Source: Uranotaenia lowii | Taxonomy: Eukaryota; Arthropoda; Insecta; Diptera; Culicidae | DNA: 64,000 nt | Reading direction: 5' to 3' | Assembly: GCF_029784155.1 (NCBI RefSeq) | Contig: NC_073693.1 | Coordinates: 338,474,023-338,538,022, forward strand | Shown: in pieces, positions 34,801 through 44,800 of the stretch | Layout: every line of letters begins with the position of its first letter | Numbering within the stretch: the stretch's first letter is position 1 | Position numbers and translations under genes: made by a program | The notes under the pieces: model-generated | What the model was told of the DNA's origin: nothing | Databases searched by the model: none | Seen by the model: the letters and a program-made list of their open reading frames with translations, nothing else

Positions 34801-35216
34801 AACTTTACAGAACTTTACATCAGAAATACAACGATTTAGAATTTTCCGATCAAATCAACATTTTAGTGGACACTTATAACAACACATTTCATTCTGCTAC
34901 AGGTTTCAAACCTAGAGATATAGTTTTCAATAGCCAAAACCAAACAAACACTGATGACATCCTCCAAAACTTCAACAAAATGCAATCTGCAATCAAAGTT
35001 ACTATGGAAAGACGTAGAAAACAAGTAGAAGAGAAAAACAAAACAAAAGACAAACCCCAAGAATTAGAAGTAGGAAAAAACGTTTTTGTCAAAGTTAACC
35101 AACGAATCACGAAAGACAAGGAACCATATAAAATCTCAAAAGTTAAAGAAAACAACGACTTAACTTTCAGGGACTCCTATAATGTCAAGATTCACAAAAA
35201 TCGACTAAAAACATAA
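31785..35216 (+). CDS. pol: Pol of element B (PR, RT, RNase H, integrase)
   Basis: Continuous frame expected as Gag-Pol. Protease LIDTG lies near 31881-31895. Reverse transcriptase has VIDYRKLN, MPFGLKNAPATFQ and YMDD (33072-33083). RNase H has TTDASDYAIG (D at 33519) and YSTTEKEFLAVV. Integrase has a zinc finger (HQHAHRG, CLVCKKCKYD) and D, D, E codons at 34514, 34674 and 34776. All catalytic residues are present and no stop interrupts the frame. D-to-E spacing is the same as in element A. It ends 25 nt before the env splice acceptor. Confidence 0.95.
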   Translation, partial: FSGGRDRKPKRLTTNDFIPYITIQTSKGEIKLLIDTGSNKNYISPDHVNIENCKTEKGIRVGNINGKHSINKSASFDPFLINKKIKFYVFKFHKFFDGLIGYETLRDLNARIDIRSNTLKIGRKTIKMLKKFPENSTININEQEFQFIAIKTKNDGDFLIADEKNYGSFIILPGLYNSVNKTAIVAIQNSTKRPQEINLTEALVNEDQFELKELPKQINPKNYSFRDEHMNEEEKRALKKVVNQYRDVLYIESDKLTFTHKIKHRIRTVDSIPVHTKSYKYPYVYEEEVQKQIKKMLEDGIIKESISPYTSPVWVVPKKADSSGSKKFRLVIDYRKLNEKTINDKYPIPEISDILDKLGRSKYFSTIDLVSGFHQIQLDETDQEKTAFSVNGGKYEFTRMPFGLKNAPATFQRVMDCILRDLIGKCCFVYMDDIIIYSSSLQNHSIDLALVMKKLKDARLKIQLDKCEFFRKETQFLGHTVSEDGVRPNSDKIEVIKNWPIPNNEKRIRQFLGTLGYYRRFIKDFAKVVKPLTALLRKDANFTITPEIEKCFKKCKQLLITDPVLIYPDFTKEFILTTDASDYAIGAVLSQGPLGKDRPIAYASRTLSQTEEKYSTTEKEFLAVVWAVKHFRPYLYGRRFKLITDHQPLTFSMTNANQRIIRGKLALEEFDYEPIYKPGKQNTVADALSRLKIDEINSNSQIPIEAQLSETDTDSDQMTIHSADTSDDYYIWATEKPINVFRTQLILRIGEIPMIVHEEIFPKYHRFTIVQTQFSEIDIVNIFKTKLNPRGMNCLHCPISIMQLIQETYKKHFSSNKTFKIFHSQVLLRDIKTSQEQDEIVRKVHQHAHRGAKENKLQILSDYFFPEIEKKIKIFIDSCLVCKKCKYDRKPPKLIQKFNETQKPFQKVHMDIFFLKQRKMLTVVDAFSKFANVIPLETRTIIDIKRAITEHIRIFGRPEIIVCDQEPSFTSIDLIGFLQNLNIEIHHASSSNSNGIVERFHSTLIELYRTLHQKYNDLEFSDQINILVDTYNNTFHSATGFKPRDIVFNSQNQTNTDDILQNFNKMQSAIKVTMERRRKQVEEKNKTKDKPQELEVGKNVFVKVNQRITKDKEPYKISKVKENNDLTFRDSYNVKIHKNRLKT

Positions 35217-35241
35217 CCTTTTTCTGACCGTTTTGTTTCAG
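35217..35241 (+). promoter_or_regulatory. Splice acceptor for env of element B
   Basis: A pyrimidine-rich run ending TTTTGTTTCAG, with AG at 35240-35241, just after the pol stop. The downstream frame is open with no ATG for many codons, so translation must enter from an upstream exon. Confidence 0.7.
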
Positions 35242-36835
35242 ACTGATAGCGCTGACGGCAGCAACCACATACCATGACATAACGACAAGAAATGGACTTT
35301 TGACTATAAAACTAGATACCGTAAAAACAAGAATAGGCTACGAAAGATTGATACACAGAATCAGTTTAGACGAGATTAGACAAAACATCGACTGTATAGA
35401 AAAGTTAGCTAACGCACTTAACATAACAGATCACTTAGAACAAACTTTACGATTCAAAATTAAAAAAGCAAACGAAAAATTAAATGGATTCTACCCAAAA
35501 AGATTTAGGAGAGGACTAATCAACGCACTAGGCAAAGCTGTTAAATTCATTGCTGGAAACCCAGATGAAGAAGACTTAATGCTCATCAATAAAAATTTAG
35601 AAATTTTAGAAAATAACAGCAACACAATAATTGATAATCAAGCAAAGCAAATTAAAATCAATAGTTTATTTCAAACAACTCTGAATAAAGTCACAAAAAC
35701 CCTCAAATTAATCAAAGATCAAATCTTCTCTAACGACACACATTTTCGAAAAGATCTAGAAGTTATAAATCTTATATTCAACTTAGAGATATTAATCAAA
35801 ACACTAGAAGAACTAGAGGAACAAATTGCCTTTTCTAAATCCAACTTCTTTAACAAAAATATTCTTAGTTCTCAGGAGAAAGAATATATTTATAAATTTT
35901 TGGTTAATCAACAAATAGACATCAAATTCGAAGAAGAAATTTACAAATTTGTAAAAGCAATAGCTTCTCTGCAAAACAACCATGTTATAATAATTGTTAA
36001 AATCCCAAAAGTAGAGCAGAAGGAATATACGCTGATACAACTGGAACCGGTCAACATTAACGGCAGCCAAATCAACACGGACATCCGATACCTAACCATA
36101 CACCAACAAACGTTTTTCGAGCAAAAGGAAAAATGTTATATTTGCGACAACACATATCCTGTGAAAGATGAATGCATTTCAAGAATACTGACGAATCAAC
36201 AAGCAAAATGCCCCATGTCCAAACAGCCGGATCAACCGATCATTAAAGAAATAAATGCAGGAACGATATTGGTCAACAGTCACAAAGCAATCAGCATACT
36301 GGACTCATGTGGAGATTCTCGGATCATCTCAACACCTATCATTATCGAGACAGGTAACTGCACAGTTACAGTGCAGAATTTTACATTCAAAAACACCTTT
36401 CAAACAAAACAAAAACACGAATATCTCACTCCAATATTCGGAAAAGAGATCGAAATAACCAAACAAAATTTCAATCTTGAAGAAGTACATCAAATGCACA
36501 TTGACAATCTAAAAGAAATACAAAATCTCAAGCTACGCATGACCAACTCACAAAGCATCGGAGGAATAGCCATTGCCTCCATCATCTTGTTACTACTAAT
36601 CATATCTTGCATCCGCAGATACAAAGCCAAATCGACTGAGCATCAACCTGCACACGAAGAAGGAAGGATTACCTTACAATCTTTCAGCTTGAAACCAAAG
36701 CTTCCAGGAGAAGTACCTATTGAGACAAAACCCAAGGACCAGGGAGCAACCCTAAACTCTACATCGAAAGCATTCTTCTCAGCATCAGGATTTACATCGC
36801 TTCCGAAGCATCAGAAGTCAAACGAGGACGCTTGA
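35242..36835 (+). CDS. env: Env-like glycoprotein of element B (second exon)
   Basis: About 530 codons open from the acceptor. The first residues are hydrophobic and fit the end of a signal peptide begun in the leader exon (30595-30620). A basic RFRRG motif (cleavage after 35512) is followed by INALGKAVKFIAGNPDEEDL, a hydrophobic fusion-type segment like that of gypsy Env. One transmembrane segment lies at about 36556-36615, with a cytoplasmic tail of about 70 residues. No break is seen. It resembles Env of element A in layout, with low identity outside the fusion region. Confidence 0.88.
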
Positions 36836-36840
36836 CACTT

Positions 36841-36851
36841 GAGGGGGGAGG
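36841..36851 (+). promoter_or_regulatory. Polypurine tract of element B
   Basis: GAGGGGGGAGG directly before the 3' LTR, the expected primer for plus-strand synthesis. Confidence 0.7.
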
Positions 36852-37206
36852 CGTTATAACATTTCCCACCGGCTACCTGTGACGTAGAACATTTCCCACC
36901 GGGTACGTGTGAAACAGAATGGAATAGCGCCACGAGCCAGACAGGTGAACGATGGTATGGTATCAGGTGACACACGCGCAACCGCGCAGGGGACAACCTG
37001 GACGACGTGGACGACTCGAACGGTGACCGACGCGATGATGGTTATTGCTGACTCGTTAATTATAGTTTAATAAAACAATCAGGGAATCAGCTTTGCTCTT
37101 CAGTCTTAGTTTAGGATCAAGTGAATAAAGTTAAAGGTGAAAAGTGTAACAAAAGTAATAATAAAGTTTTTTTTTTATTATGCTCGGCACGACAAGAGCA
37201 TAACTT
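36852..37206 (+). repeat. 3' LTR of element B
   Basis: 355 bp, matching 30007-30360 apart from one substitution and one inserted A. Confidence 0.92.
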
Positions 37207-39354
37207 ATATATATAAAAATGAATGTTTGTCTGTCTGTCTGTTCCCTATAGACTCGGAAATTACTGAACCGATCATCGTCAAAATTGTCAACTGAGGGTT
37301 TTTGAGGCCGGGGATGGTTTCTGTAATAGTCAAAACTCCATCCGACTTAAGAGAGGGGGGGCTTCCATACAAAATATGTAATTTTTCGAAACAAATTAAA
37401 GTCATGACATCCATTTTCTCGAGGTTTTTTCTTCCTTTGGGCGGTTTGTTTTTCGTCTCCAAGGTCGAGGCGTCGCGAGCCAACGACGCAAAAGGATAGT
37501 AACCATGGCATAGCATACTGATCAGTGGGAATATTTTGGCGCGTATTTCTCAACCAAGAATATTTTCAATGCAAGGGGTGGCGATATGAAGCATTGATGT
37601 GATTTTTTTTCTACTTGATTCCTAGCCTATTTGTACAGCACATGGTTATGAATGACGCCTGGATGAGACTCAGATTGACATTTTGCCGATCGAATAAAAC
37701 ATATACATTTTTTTTGCCAGAATTTGAAATTGAAAAGTCGTTTCCATTTTTAGAGATTTTCTTTTCTTTGAGGGGTTTGTTTTTCGTCTCTATGGTCAAG
37801 CAAACGTCGTCGTCGCAAGTGGATAGTAACTAAAGCATACTGTTCATTGACTGCTGGAAAATCAGGCCCCTGTTTATCAACCAAGTACCTATATTTCTTA
37901 TGCACGTGGGGGCGATATGCAACCTAGATGTGTTTTTTTCTTGCTTAATTGCACGTGGTAATAAATGACGCCTAGATGTGACACGGATTGGTATTTTATC
38001 AATCGAATCAAAACCAATTGAAAGCTTTGCAAAAATACTTCCATATTTACTTCGTGTTAATGTAGGTAGCATTCGACTTTTCATTCAAGGAACATTAGAA
38101 CATGTCCAAACGTTCAACTTTTTCAGTTAAAAAGAAAATAAAAATTATGTTTTCTTCTAGAAATTGTTACTTCGGCCCAAATACACAACTGAAACGAATT
38201 TAGAAATGAAAATGGGAGCTTTTTATTTTAAATAATTCTGAAAAAAACCATCGCACTTTTTGATTACATACCAATTCAAGTACGTACTTAACATGAAAAG
38301 TGTGTTTGTGTTACATGGCTGCATGAAAAAGACTTTTGATCCGCTTCGTTTTTGAAAAGCGAGACTTTAGAACTGATATTCAACTGGACGCAAAATTTTT
38401 ATAAGAAATTTTTAGTATACCTTTAAAGTGTTAAAAACAATATTCCCTCCTGTCAACTTACACGGTGGGGCAAGGGCAAACGTCGAAGAAATTCATCTTC
38501 AAAATGATTCAATATGATGGAAGAACCAGAAGGGGTATTCCGAATGTTGAAACTGAAGCGAATATTGAAAATTCTTAAATGTCTTTGTAAATGAAGGTTG
38601 TTCCCTTTGAACAGCATTCGTTAAAAGTAGAGTAACAAACATAAATTTATTCTGCAGGAATACTGCAGATATATCAGTGAAACTTGATAGAACAAAAAAC
38701 AGGAATACTTATTAAATCCATTTTAATTCCATTACTCTAACGCATCTGTAAATAAGCTTTGCATTGACACTTGCCCCAATATACGGGATAAATGTAAACT
38801 TAGATATTTGTTTTTGCCAACATTTTTGAATATTTGACTTTCAAAGAGAAAGGAATATAATCAAAAACTGTCTTGATTCACGCCATTCATCAGTTTTAAA
38901 AATTCTATCTCCATTAAGTACAATTTGCAATAAATTCCAACATGCTAATCTTTTTCTTTCAATTAGTAATTTATGTAAACTCGAGCCGGTTAAATTTGCC
39001 TACCTTCTTCAAGTAGTGGGGGACAAAATTAGAAAAGATGGGGGATCTCTCATGTAAATTTAAGATAAAGAGCTTTTCAAAGAAGGAATCATATTTAAAA
39101 AGGTTATTTTTGGGTACAGAGTACAAATTTCAGATCTTGAAAAACGAGTTTAGAGATCAAGTTTCAGTAAATAATATAAACCATCTTTGAATTGCAATTC
39201 AGAACTGCTGCTGCAGCTCTCATTTCAAAGTTGTTCGTTCTGAAGTATGATGAGGTTTGATTTAAAAAAAGCTCTCTAAAATATAAATTTGAATAAATTT
39301 TCACAAAATACATTTATTTTCGGAAGGTGTAGCAAAGCACAACGGGTCAGCTAG
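37207..39354 (+). mobile_element. Helitron-like element 1, remainder after the LTR insertions
   Basis: TATATATAAAAATGAATG followed by repeated TTTGTCTG and TTCCCTATAGACTCGG is the continuation of the 5' end at 22137. The segment ends CGGGTCAGCTAG|T at 39351-39355. The A|TC start, the CTAG|T end and the lack of a target duplication fit a non-autonomous Helitron. No Rep/helicase frame is present. Total length without the inserts is about 2.4 kb. Assignment rests only on the ends and on likeness to the element at 39911. Confidence 0.6.
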
Positions 39355-39414
39355 TTATTAATACAAAACAATTGGAGCTCATTCCCCTTTGATGTCAGCA
39401 AACATTATTAAATC

Positions 39415-39850
39415 GTTTACCGTAAACAATAACAATCACCAAATGGAGAGTTTTGCTCCATTAATCCCACGCGCATAATCAATTTGACAAAAGCACTGTT
39501 TCAGCCATCGAACCGCAGCTAAGTAAGTGAAATGATTCGCGAGAATTCCAATTAAGTTCACCTTTACCTTCTCCCCAAAACCTCATGACAGCCAGCCGGC
39601 CATTTTGTCGCCCTTAAGTGACCAATCGTTGCCAATAATTGCGACACACGGTTTAGGAGAGGGGACTTATTTTTCAGTTGCCTGACTGCTGCCCTGGCCG
39701 ATGCAAAATGATGAACGGTGGCAATTTGATTATATGACCGGGCCAGCTGGTAGGACCAATGCAGCTCATCCAAATTCAACCGCAAATTCCTGCATTCGAT
39801 ACTGGTTTTAGTTATTTGGATGCTTCTAAAATGTCAATTTTATTAAGTTA
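39415..39850 (+). repeat. IR-linked downstream block, copy 2
   Basis: Matches copy 1 (inverse) and copy 3. Shared words are AACCGCAGCTAAGT, GCCAGCCGGCCATTTTGTCG, CTTAAGTGACCAATCGTTGCC and GGCAATTTGATTATATGACC. It should lie a few hundred bases behind IR-2, as in the other copies. It is instead 17.4 kb away because Helitron-like element 1 and elements A and B lie between. Confidence 0.8.
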
Positions 39851-39910
39851 GACGTCATCCATTAGACGTGGTTGTAAATTGAGGTTGAATCACATACGAT
39901 CTTGTTTTGA

Positions 39911-41574
39911 TCTATATGTATATATAAAAAGCAATTTCTGTGGATTTGTTTGTTTGTTTGTTTGTTTGTCCACTATAGGCTCAGCCATCTTAAGAGCTAG
40001 AGAGCTGAAATTTGGCACGGATACTCATTAGGACCAGGAATAATGAAAAATGTTTTCAGATTTTTGGATGACCCCTTCTCAAGGGGGTCGTCCATACAAG
40101 ACAAATATTGTTTTCACGTTATTGACGTTATTTTCCGTCGGATTGTGATGAAAATTTGCACATGAGTGTTTTGAGAGACGATCAATCGATTACAGTTATC
40201 AAATTTAAGGTTTGAGGTCGGCAAAAGGGGTCATCCATATTCACTGATTAATGTTTTCGCGATATTGGCTTTATTTTACATTGGATTGTGATGAAAATTT
40301 GCACATGAGTGTTTCGAGATACGAGCAATCGATTACAGTTATCAAATTTAGGGTCAGGGGTTGGCCAAAGGGGTCGTCCATATTCACTGATAAATGTTTT
40401 TGCGATATTGGCGTTATTATACATCGGATTGTGATGAAAATTTGCACATGGGTGTTTTGAGAGACGAACAATCGATTACAGTTATCAAATTTAGGGTCAG
40501 GGGTTGGCCAAAGGGGTCGTTCATATTCACTGATTAATGTTTTTGCGATATTGGTGTTATTATACACCGGATTGTGATGAAAATTTGCACATGAGTGTTT
40601 TGAAAGACGAGCAATCGATTTCAAGTTTCGAATTGCGGATCAGAAGTCGGCTGAAGGAGTTGTCCATACCCAACTTTAATGTTTTTGCGATTTTGACGTT
40701 ATTCTACATTGGATTGAGATGAAAATTTCTGCATAGGAGTTTTGAGGGACGCTCTTTTGCTTTCAGGTTTCAAATCTTGACTCAGGGGTCGGCAAAAGGG
40801 GTTATTATCTGTTTACTGTTTTTACGATATTCTCTTGATTGAGCATAGAATTGTAATGAAAATTGGCACATGGGAGTTCAACAAAAAAGATATTTGATTT
40901 CAGGTGTCAAGTTTTGAATCGTGGTCAAAAAAAAGGCCGTCCATGTTAGTTGCTCACTGTTTTCGCGATATTGTCGTGATCATGCATCGGATTGAGATGA
41001 AAATGTTCAGATGAGGGTTATAAACTATGAGCAATTGACTCCAGGTAGCATGTTCCGTGTCAAGGGTCGGCGAAAGGGGCGTCTATATTCACTGATCACT
41101 GTTTTCAAGTTCCTGACGTTATTTTACATATAATTTGAAAAGAAAAAATGGCACAAGGGACTTTTGAGGAACGTAAAATTGGTTTCAATTATTGAATTTC
41201 GGGCCATGGGACAGAAAAAGAGGGTTTCATTGAAAGTTCAGTGTTTTGTGCAATAATTTTGTTGGAGTTAATTGATACCAATTTAAGTGTGAAGGTCAAG
41301 CAAATGAGTCGTGCACACAAACAAAAAGTACATGTTTCTGCCATAATGTCTAGATTTTGCAACCGATCGAGAAGAAAACACTCTCACGTAAGTTTTAATA
41401 AAAAGCCAATCAACCGTTTAATTTGAATTTCAAGTAATAGTAATAGTAGCGACTTTAAACACTGTTGAATTTTTTCCCCAAAATTGTCGAAAGAATGTTT
41501 CGAATTCATTTTCTAAACTCATTTTGACCTACCAATGATTTAAAGCGAAACGAAGTTCGTACGGGATCAGCTAG
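39911..41574 (+). mobile_element. Helitron-like element 2
   Basis: Starts A|TC at 39910-39912 with TCTATATGTATATATAAAAA, then repeated TTTG and TCCACTATAGGCTCAG. Ends GGGATCAGCTAG|T at 41571-41575, preceded by the small hairpin ACGAAGTTCGT. No coding capacity. The core is a tandem array (next entry). Confidence 0.6.
40110..41230 (+). repeat. 143-bp tandem repeats inside Helitron-like element 2
   Basis: About eight units, each with ATTGTGATGAAAATTTGCAC, ACGATCAATCGATT-like and GGGGTCRTCCATATTCACTG-like parts. The phrase ATGTTTTTGCGATATTGG recurs at 40251, 40394, 40537 and 40679, a period of 142-143 bp. The first four are well conserved and later ones decay. Confidence 0.85.
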
Positions 41575-42058
41575 TATCAAATAAAACGCAATACTATTTG
41601 CATCGGCAACTGATAATAAAATCATATTTATTCTCGTCAAGTCTTGTAAAAAGTTCAGGTTACAATAGTGATTGATATATTGGATTATCCATCCGTCATA
41701 TTGGTAACACTTACCTAATGATTCCCTGTTTGTTCAACTGACAACAGTTCCAGTAAACACAACGATTTCTCTCTTCGTCGATTCTAGAACAATAGCGAAT
41801 TGAAGTTTTTTCTCACTTGCGGCTCTCTGTTATTGTTTACATTTGCCACGCGCTCCTTCAGTCCAGAATAATTGCCGCGATGTAAACTCGGTCGTCCGGT
41901 CGTCGCGAATGAGTGTCAACAGATCTAACTCATTTTACATTTTTTTTTTTATATATTTACAAGATAAGTTGACTGGATCTGTAAAAAATCGTGCCCCGCA
42001 TTCCGCCCACCGCTCATCGAATAACACCTTCTAGCGCCACGTTGAACATCATTAAACA
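41575..42058. other. No recognised feature
   Basis: Spacer of about 480 bp between Helitron-like element 2 and an RT fragment. A T run lies at about 41940. I see no gene. Confidence 0.4.
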
Positions 42059-42680
42059 TCATTGTCGAAACCCTCTGTGCGATTCGAATGAATTTGACAA
42101 TTCAACCGAAATCCGCACACAGCACTGCGTTCCATCTAGCGTCGCGTTGATCAGTCTGATCAGCTTCCCGGAAAATATGTTCTCGTCCATGAATTTCCAT
42201 ACCTCGTCACGGTTAGTTGTGTCGTATGCGGCTTTGAAGTCGATCAATAGATGGTGCGTAGGGACATGGTGTTCAAGGCAGTTCCCCTTCTTCCATTCCT
42301 CCGGTAGCTGTTCTGTGTCCCAGATCCGGGCCATCAACCGATGTAGGTAATCGACCAACTTTTTCGGGCCCATTTTGATGAGTTCAGCGGCAATGCCATC
42401 CTTCCCAGCCAATTTATTGCTATTCAGCTGGCGAATGGCTTCCCTAAATTCACCCATCGTTATATCGTTGGCTACGCCGGCGATGTACCTTCCCCCACTG
42501 TCTTGATCTCCCGCATGTGCGCCTTTCAGGTGTTCATCGAAGTGCTGCTTCCACCTTTTGATCACCTCACGATTGTCCATCAGGATGCCCCGTCCCTAGC
42601 TGATTGGCTTAAGACGAGAATTCAGCTCCTCAACAACGGCCCTGTAGAAAACCAAACGTTATTTCTCTTTTTCTCAAGAA
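42059..42680 (-). pseudogene. Non-LTR reverse transcriptase fragment with internal deletion
   Basis: The minus strand reads an RT N-terminal part (IRQLNSNKLAGKDGIAAEL, IWDTEQLPEEWKKG), then jumps directly to HHVPTHHLLIDFKAAYDT with the motif-A aspartate, then WKFMDENIFSGKLIRLINAT. RT blocks that normally lie between (the NYRPI and GF regions) are missing, yet the frame is kept. No YXDD or endonuclease is present. It resembles a family common in mosquito genomes that differs from the element at 12600-15620. Its clade is not assigned. Confidence 0.75.
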
Positions 42681-43159
42681 GTTTCTTATTCGCTGGTTCG
42701 TCACTCAACCAGATGGAGCCATCTGCAATGGCAAACTATCAGCACAGGTTGCAAGCTTCAGCTCTGCTCTAATTGGCTGGTTGTTTTTCGGGTTGGATGT
42801 CGTCGCCTTTAACTCAACCGTTGCCAGTGCGTTGAGGAGAATGGATGTTTATGCGATCCATTTTAGGTGATTTGTTTTTGTTTACCTTCAGCCGGTACGG
42901 AATAATCCGGTCCTTATTTACGTTTGCCCATGTGTATTCGTTTAACAGCTTACACTCTTAAAATTAAACGCGCATCTATGGCTTCTAGTTCACTCTATTG
43001 GGCCTGCTAAAAAGAATAAAGCTTGCCTTTTACCCTTACATACATTTCCAAAAGACTGACAGCACAGCTAATCGGAGTGAAATTGGAGGGAAGGTTATTG
43101 ATTTTCATTTCCCTGTTTAACACAAGAGAAATCGTAAACCGGAATTGCGAATTTAACTA
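42681..43159. other. No recognised feature
   Basis: Spacer of about 480 bp between the RT fragment and the DD37E element. I see no gene or repeat. Confidence 0.4.
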
Positions 43160-44437
43160 AAGGGTGTGTAACATCCAATTGCATCAGGGAAAAAAACGCA
43201 GTAGAAATTTAATTTATAGGAATTATATCTTTAGCTTGCGCTTATAACCAGATAAGAGTCTATAGATCACGTTGGCCATGCTTCACTTCCAATTTTTCGT
43301 AACTTTGAAAAAATGTCATCGAACGAAAAGAGCGTCGTAAATTAATCCTGCGCACTCATTTTGAGAATCCGGAGTTGTCACATCGGGACATCGGTAAGAT
43401 GCTGGGAATCGTCCAATCCGCGGTCAACAGAGTACTAAAACGATACTTCGAAAACCTAACCATCGACCGGAAAGGGGAAGAGCGGAAAAAATGGATGCTC
43501 CGTCAGTGAAAAAGATCACAAGCGCGTAGTTTAGCAGTTTAGACGTAATCGGAGATGTTCGATCTGGGATGTCGCAAAAAAACTGAATTTGTCAAGTTCA
43601 TTCGTCCAGCGGACCAAGCAGCTGGAGGGCCTGCGTACATACAAGGTTCAGAAGGCTCCTAACCGCGACGAAAGGCAAAACATGGTGGGGAAGACGCGAG
43701 CCTGGAAGCTGTACACCGAAATGCTGACGAATCCGCATTGCCTGGTAATGGACGACGAAACCTACGTCAAAGCGGACTTTCATCAGCTGCCGGGCCCGTT
43801 GTGCTTCACCGCAGAGGACAAATTCAGTGTTCCGGAGGGGATTCGCAAGCAGAAACTATCCAAGTTTGCCAAAAAGTACATGGTGTGGAAAGCGGAGCGC
43901 CCCCTTCGTGACGACCAGCACGGTGCACGGGCAGGTTTACCTTAAGGAGTGCCTACAGAAGCACTTACTACCACTATTGAAGCAACACGAGGGCTCGACC
44001 ATCTTCTGGCCGGATCTCGCTTCATGCCACTATTCAAAGGACGTGTTGGAGTGGTACGAAGCCAACGGGGTCACCATCAAGCCAAACGCAATTAACCCGC
44101 CCAATGCGCCGGAGCTTCGCGCAATAGAGAAATATTGGGCGATTATGAAGCAGGCTCTCCGGAAGAACCCAAAAGTTATCAAATCGGAGGCAGACTTCAA
44201 GAGAAAATGAATTTCTGTTCAAAAAGAAGTTAAACCTGACGTTGTTTAGAACCTTATGGACGGGGTAAAGAGAAAGTGCGAGCATACGGCCTTGGGCTCA
44301 AAGTATGAATAAATTAAAAATGCCAAAAGTTGTTTAATAGTTTTTATTTAACTGTCTTAAATTTTTAAAAGGATCGGTCTACTGGGCGAATTTCTACAGC
44401 GTTTTTTTCGTGATGCAATTTGATGTGACACACTTTT
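43160..44437 (+). mobile_element. ITmD37E-type Tc1/mariner element, decayed
   Basis: 1278 bp bounded by TA (43158-43159 and 44438-44439) with imperfect terminal inverted repeats: AAGGGTGTGTAACATCC and the inverse of GATGTGACACACTTTT, both extending through TTGCATCA. The size and DD37E transposase fit the family described from mosquitoes. The transposase is broken, so the copy is immobile unless helped in trans. Confidence 0.88.
43325..44210 (+). pseudogene. DD37E transposase
   Basis: An N-terminal helix-turn-helix part (NPELSHRDIGKMLGIVQSAV) is in one frame and ends at a TGA near 43507. The next frame (43589-43945) has NMVGKTRAWKLYTEML and the first catalytic D in VMDDETYVK. After a further shift, 43827-44210 has FWPDLASCHYS with the second D and PNAPELRAIEKYW with the E. 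The second D and the E are separated by 37 residues. It has at least two frameshifts and one stop. Comparable family members are about 340-350 residues. The product would have cut and joined the element ends. Confidence 0.88.
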
Positions 44438-44449
44438 TAACACTATAAA

Positions 44450-44800
44450 AATTTGGGAACATTAACCTCAAAAACGACCGTGTTCGTCGGCCGGCTGCCT
44501 GATTTTTGACTGAAGTTTTTGGAGGTTAATTTTCCCGTTCTTGCCCGTACACGCCTTGAGAACGTGCGTGAGAAATGCCAAAAACTACTCTATAGTCCTA
44601 TTTGACACTGGAATTGTTCGTGATATTATGCTGGTTGATTCACCAAGACTTTACAGTTCTGGGAAAATCAACCTCGAAACGACCATGTCTCTCGACCGGC
44701 TGTCCGTTTTTTGTACCGAGTGTTTATGAGGTTAATTGTCCGGTCTCATCTGTGCAAGCTCAGCAAGTGTGCGTAAGAAATGTAAAAAACAACTCTATTG
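44450..44800 (+). repeat. Diverged tandem duplication
   Basis: Two copies about 200 bp apart share GGGAA..TYAACCTCRAAAACGACC, CGGCCGGCTG-like and TGCGTRAGAAATG..AAAAAC parts (44455-44595 and 44655-44800). No coding frame is shared. Confidence 0.5.

Larger units (their letters stand above)
30007..37206 (+). mobile_element. Errantivirus-like LTR retrotransposon B (complete)
   Basis: A 7.2-kb gypsy-group element related to A but clearly a different family: unrelated LTR sequence, with similar gag, pol and env architecture. TATA flanks both sides (30003-30006 and 37207-37210). All frames are open. LTR pairs differ by one substitution and one A insertion. It is transcribed in the same direction as A and as IR-2. 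Confidence 0.93.
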
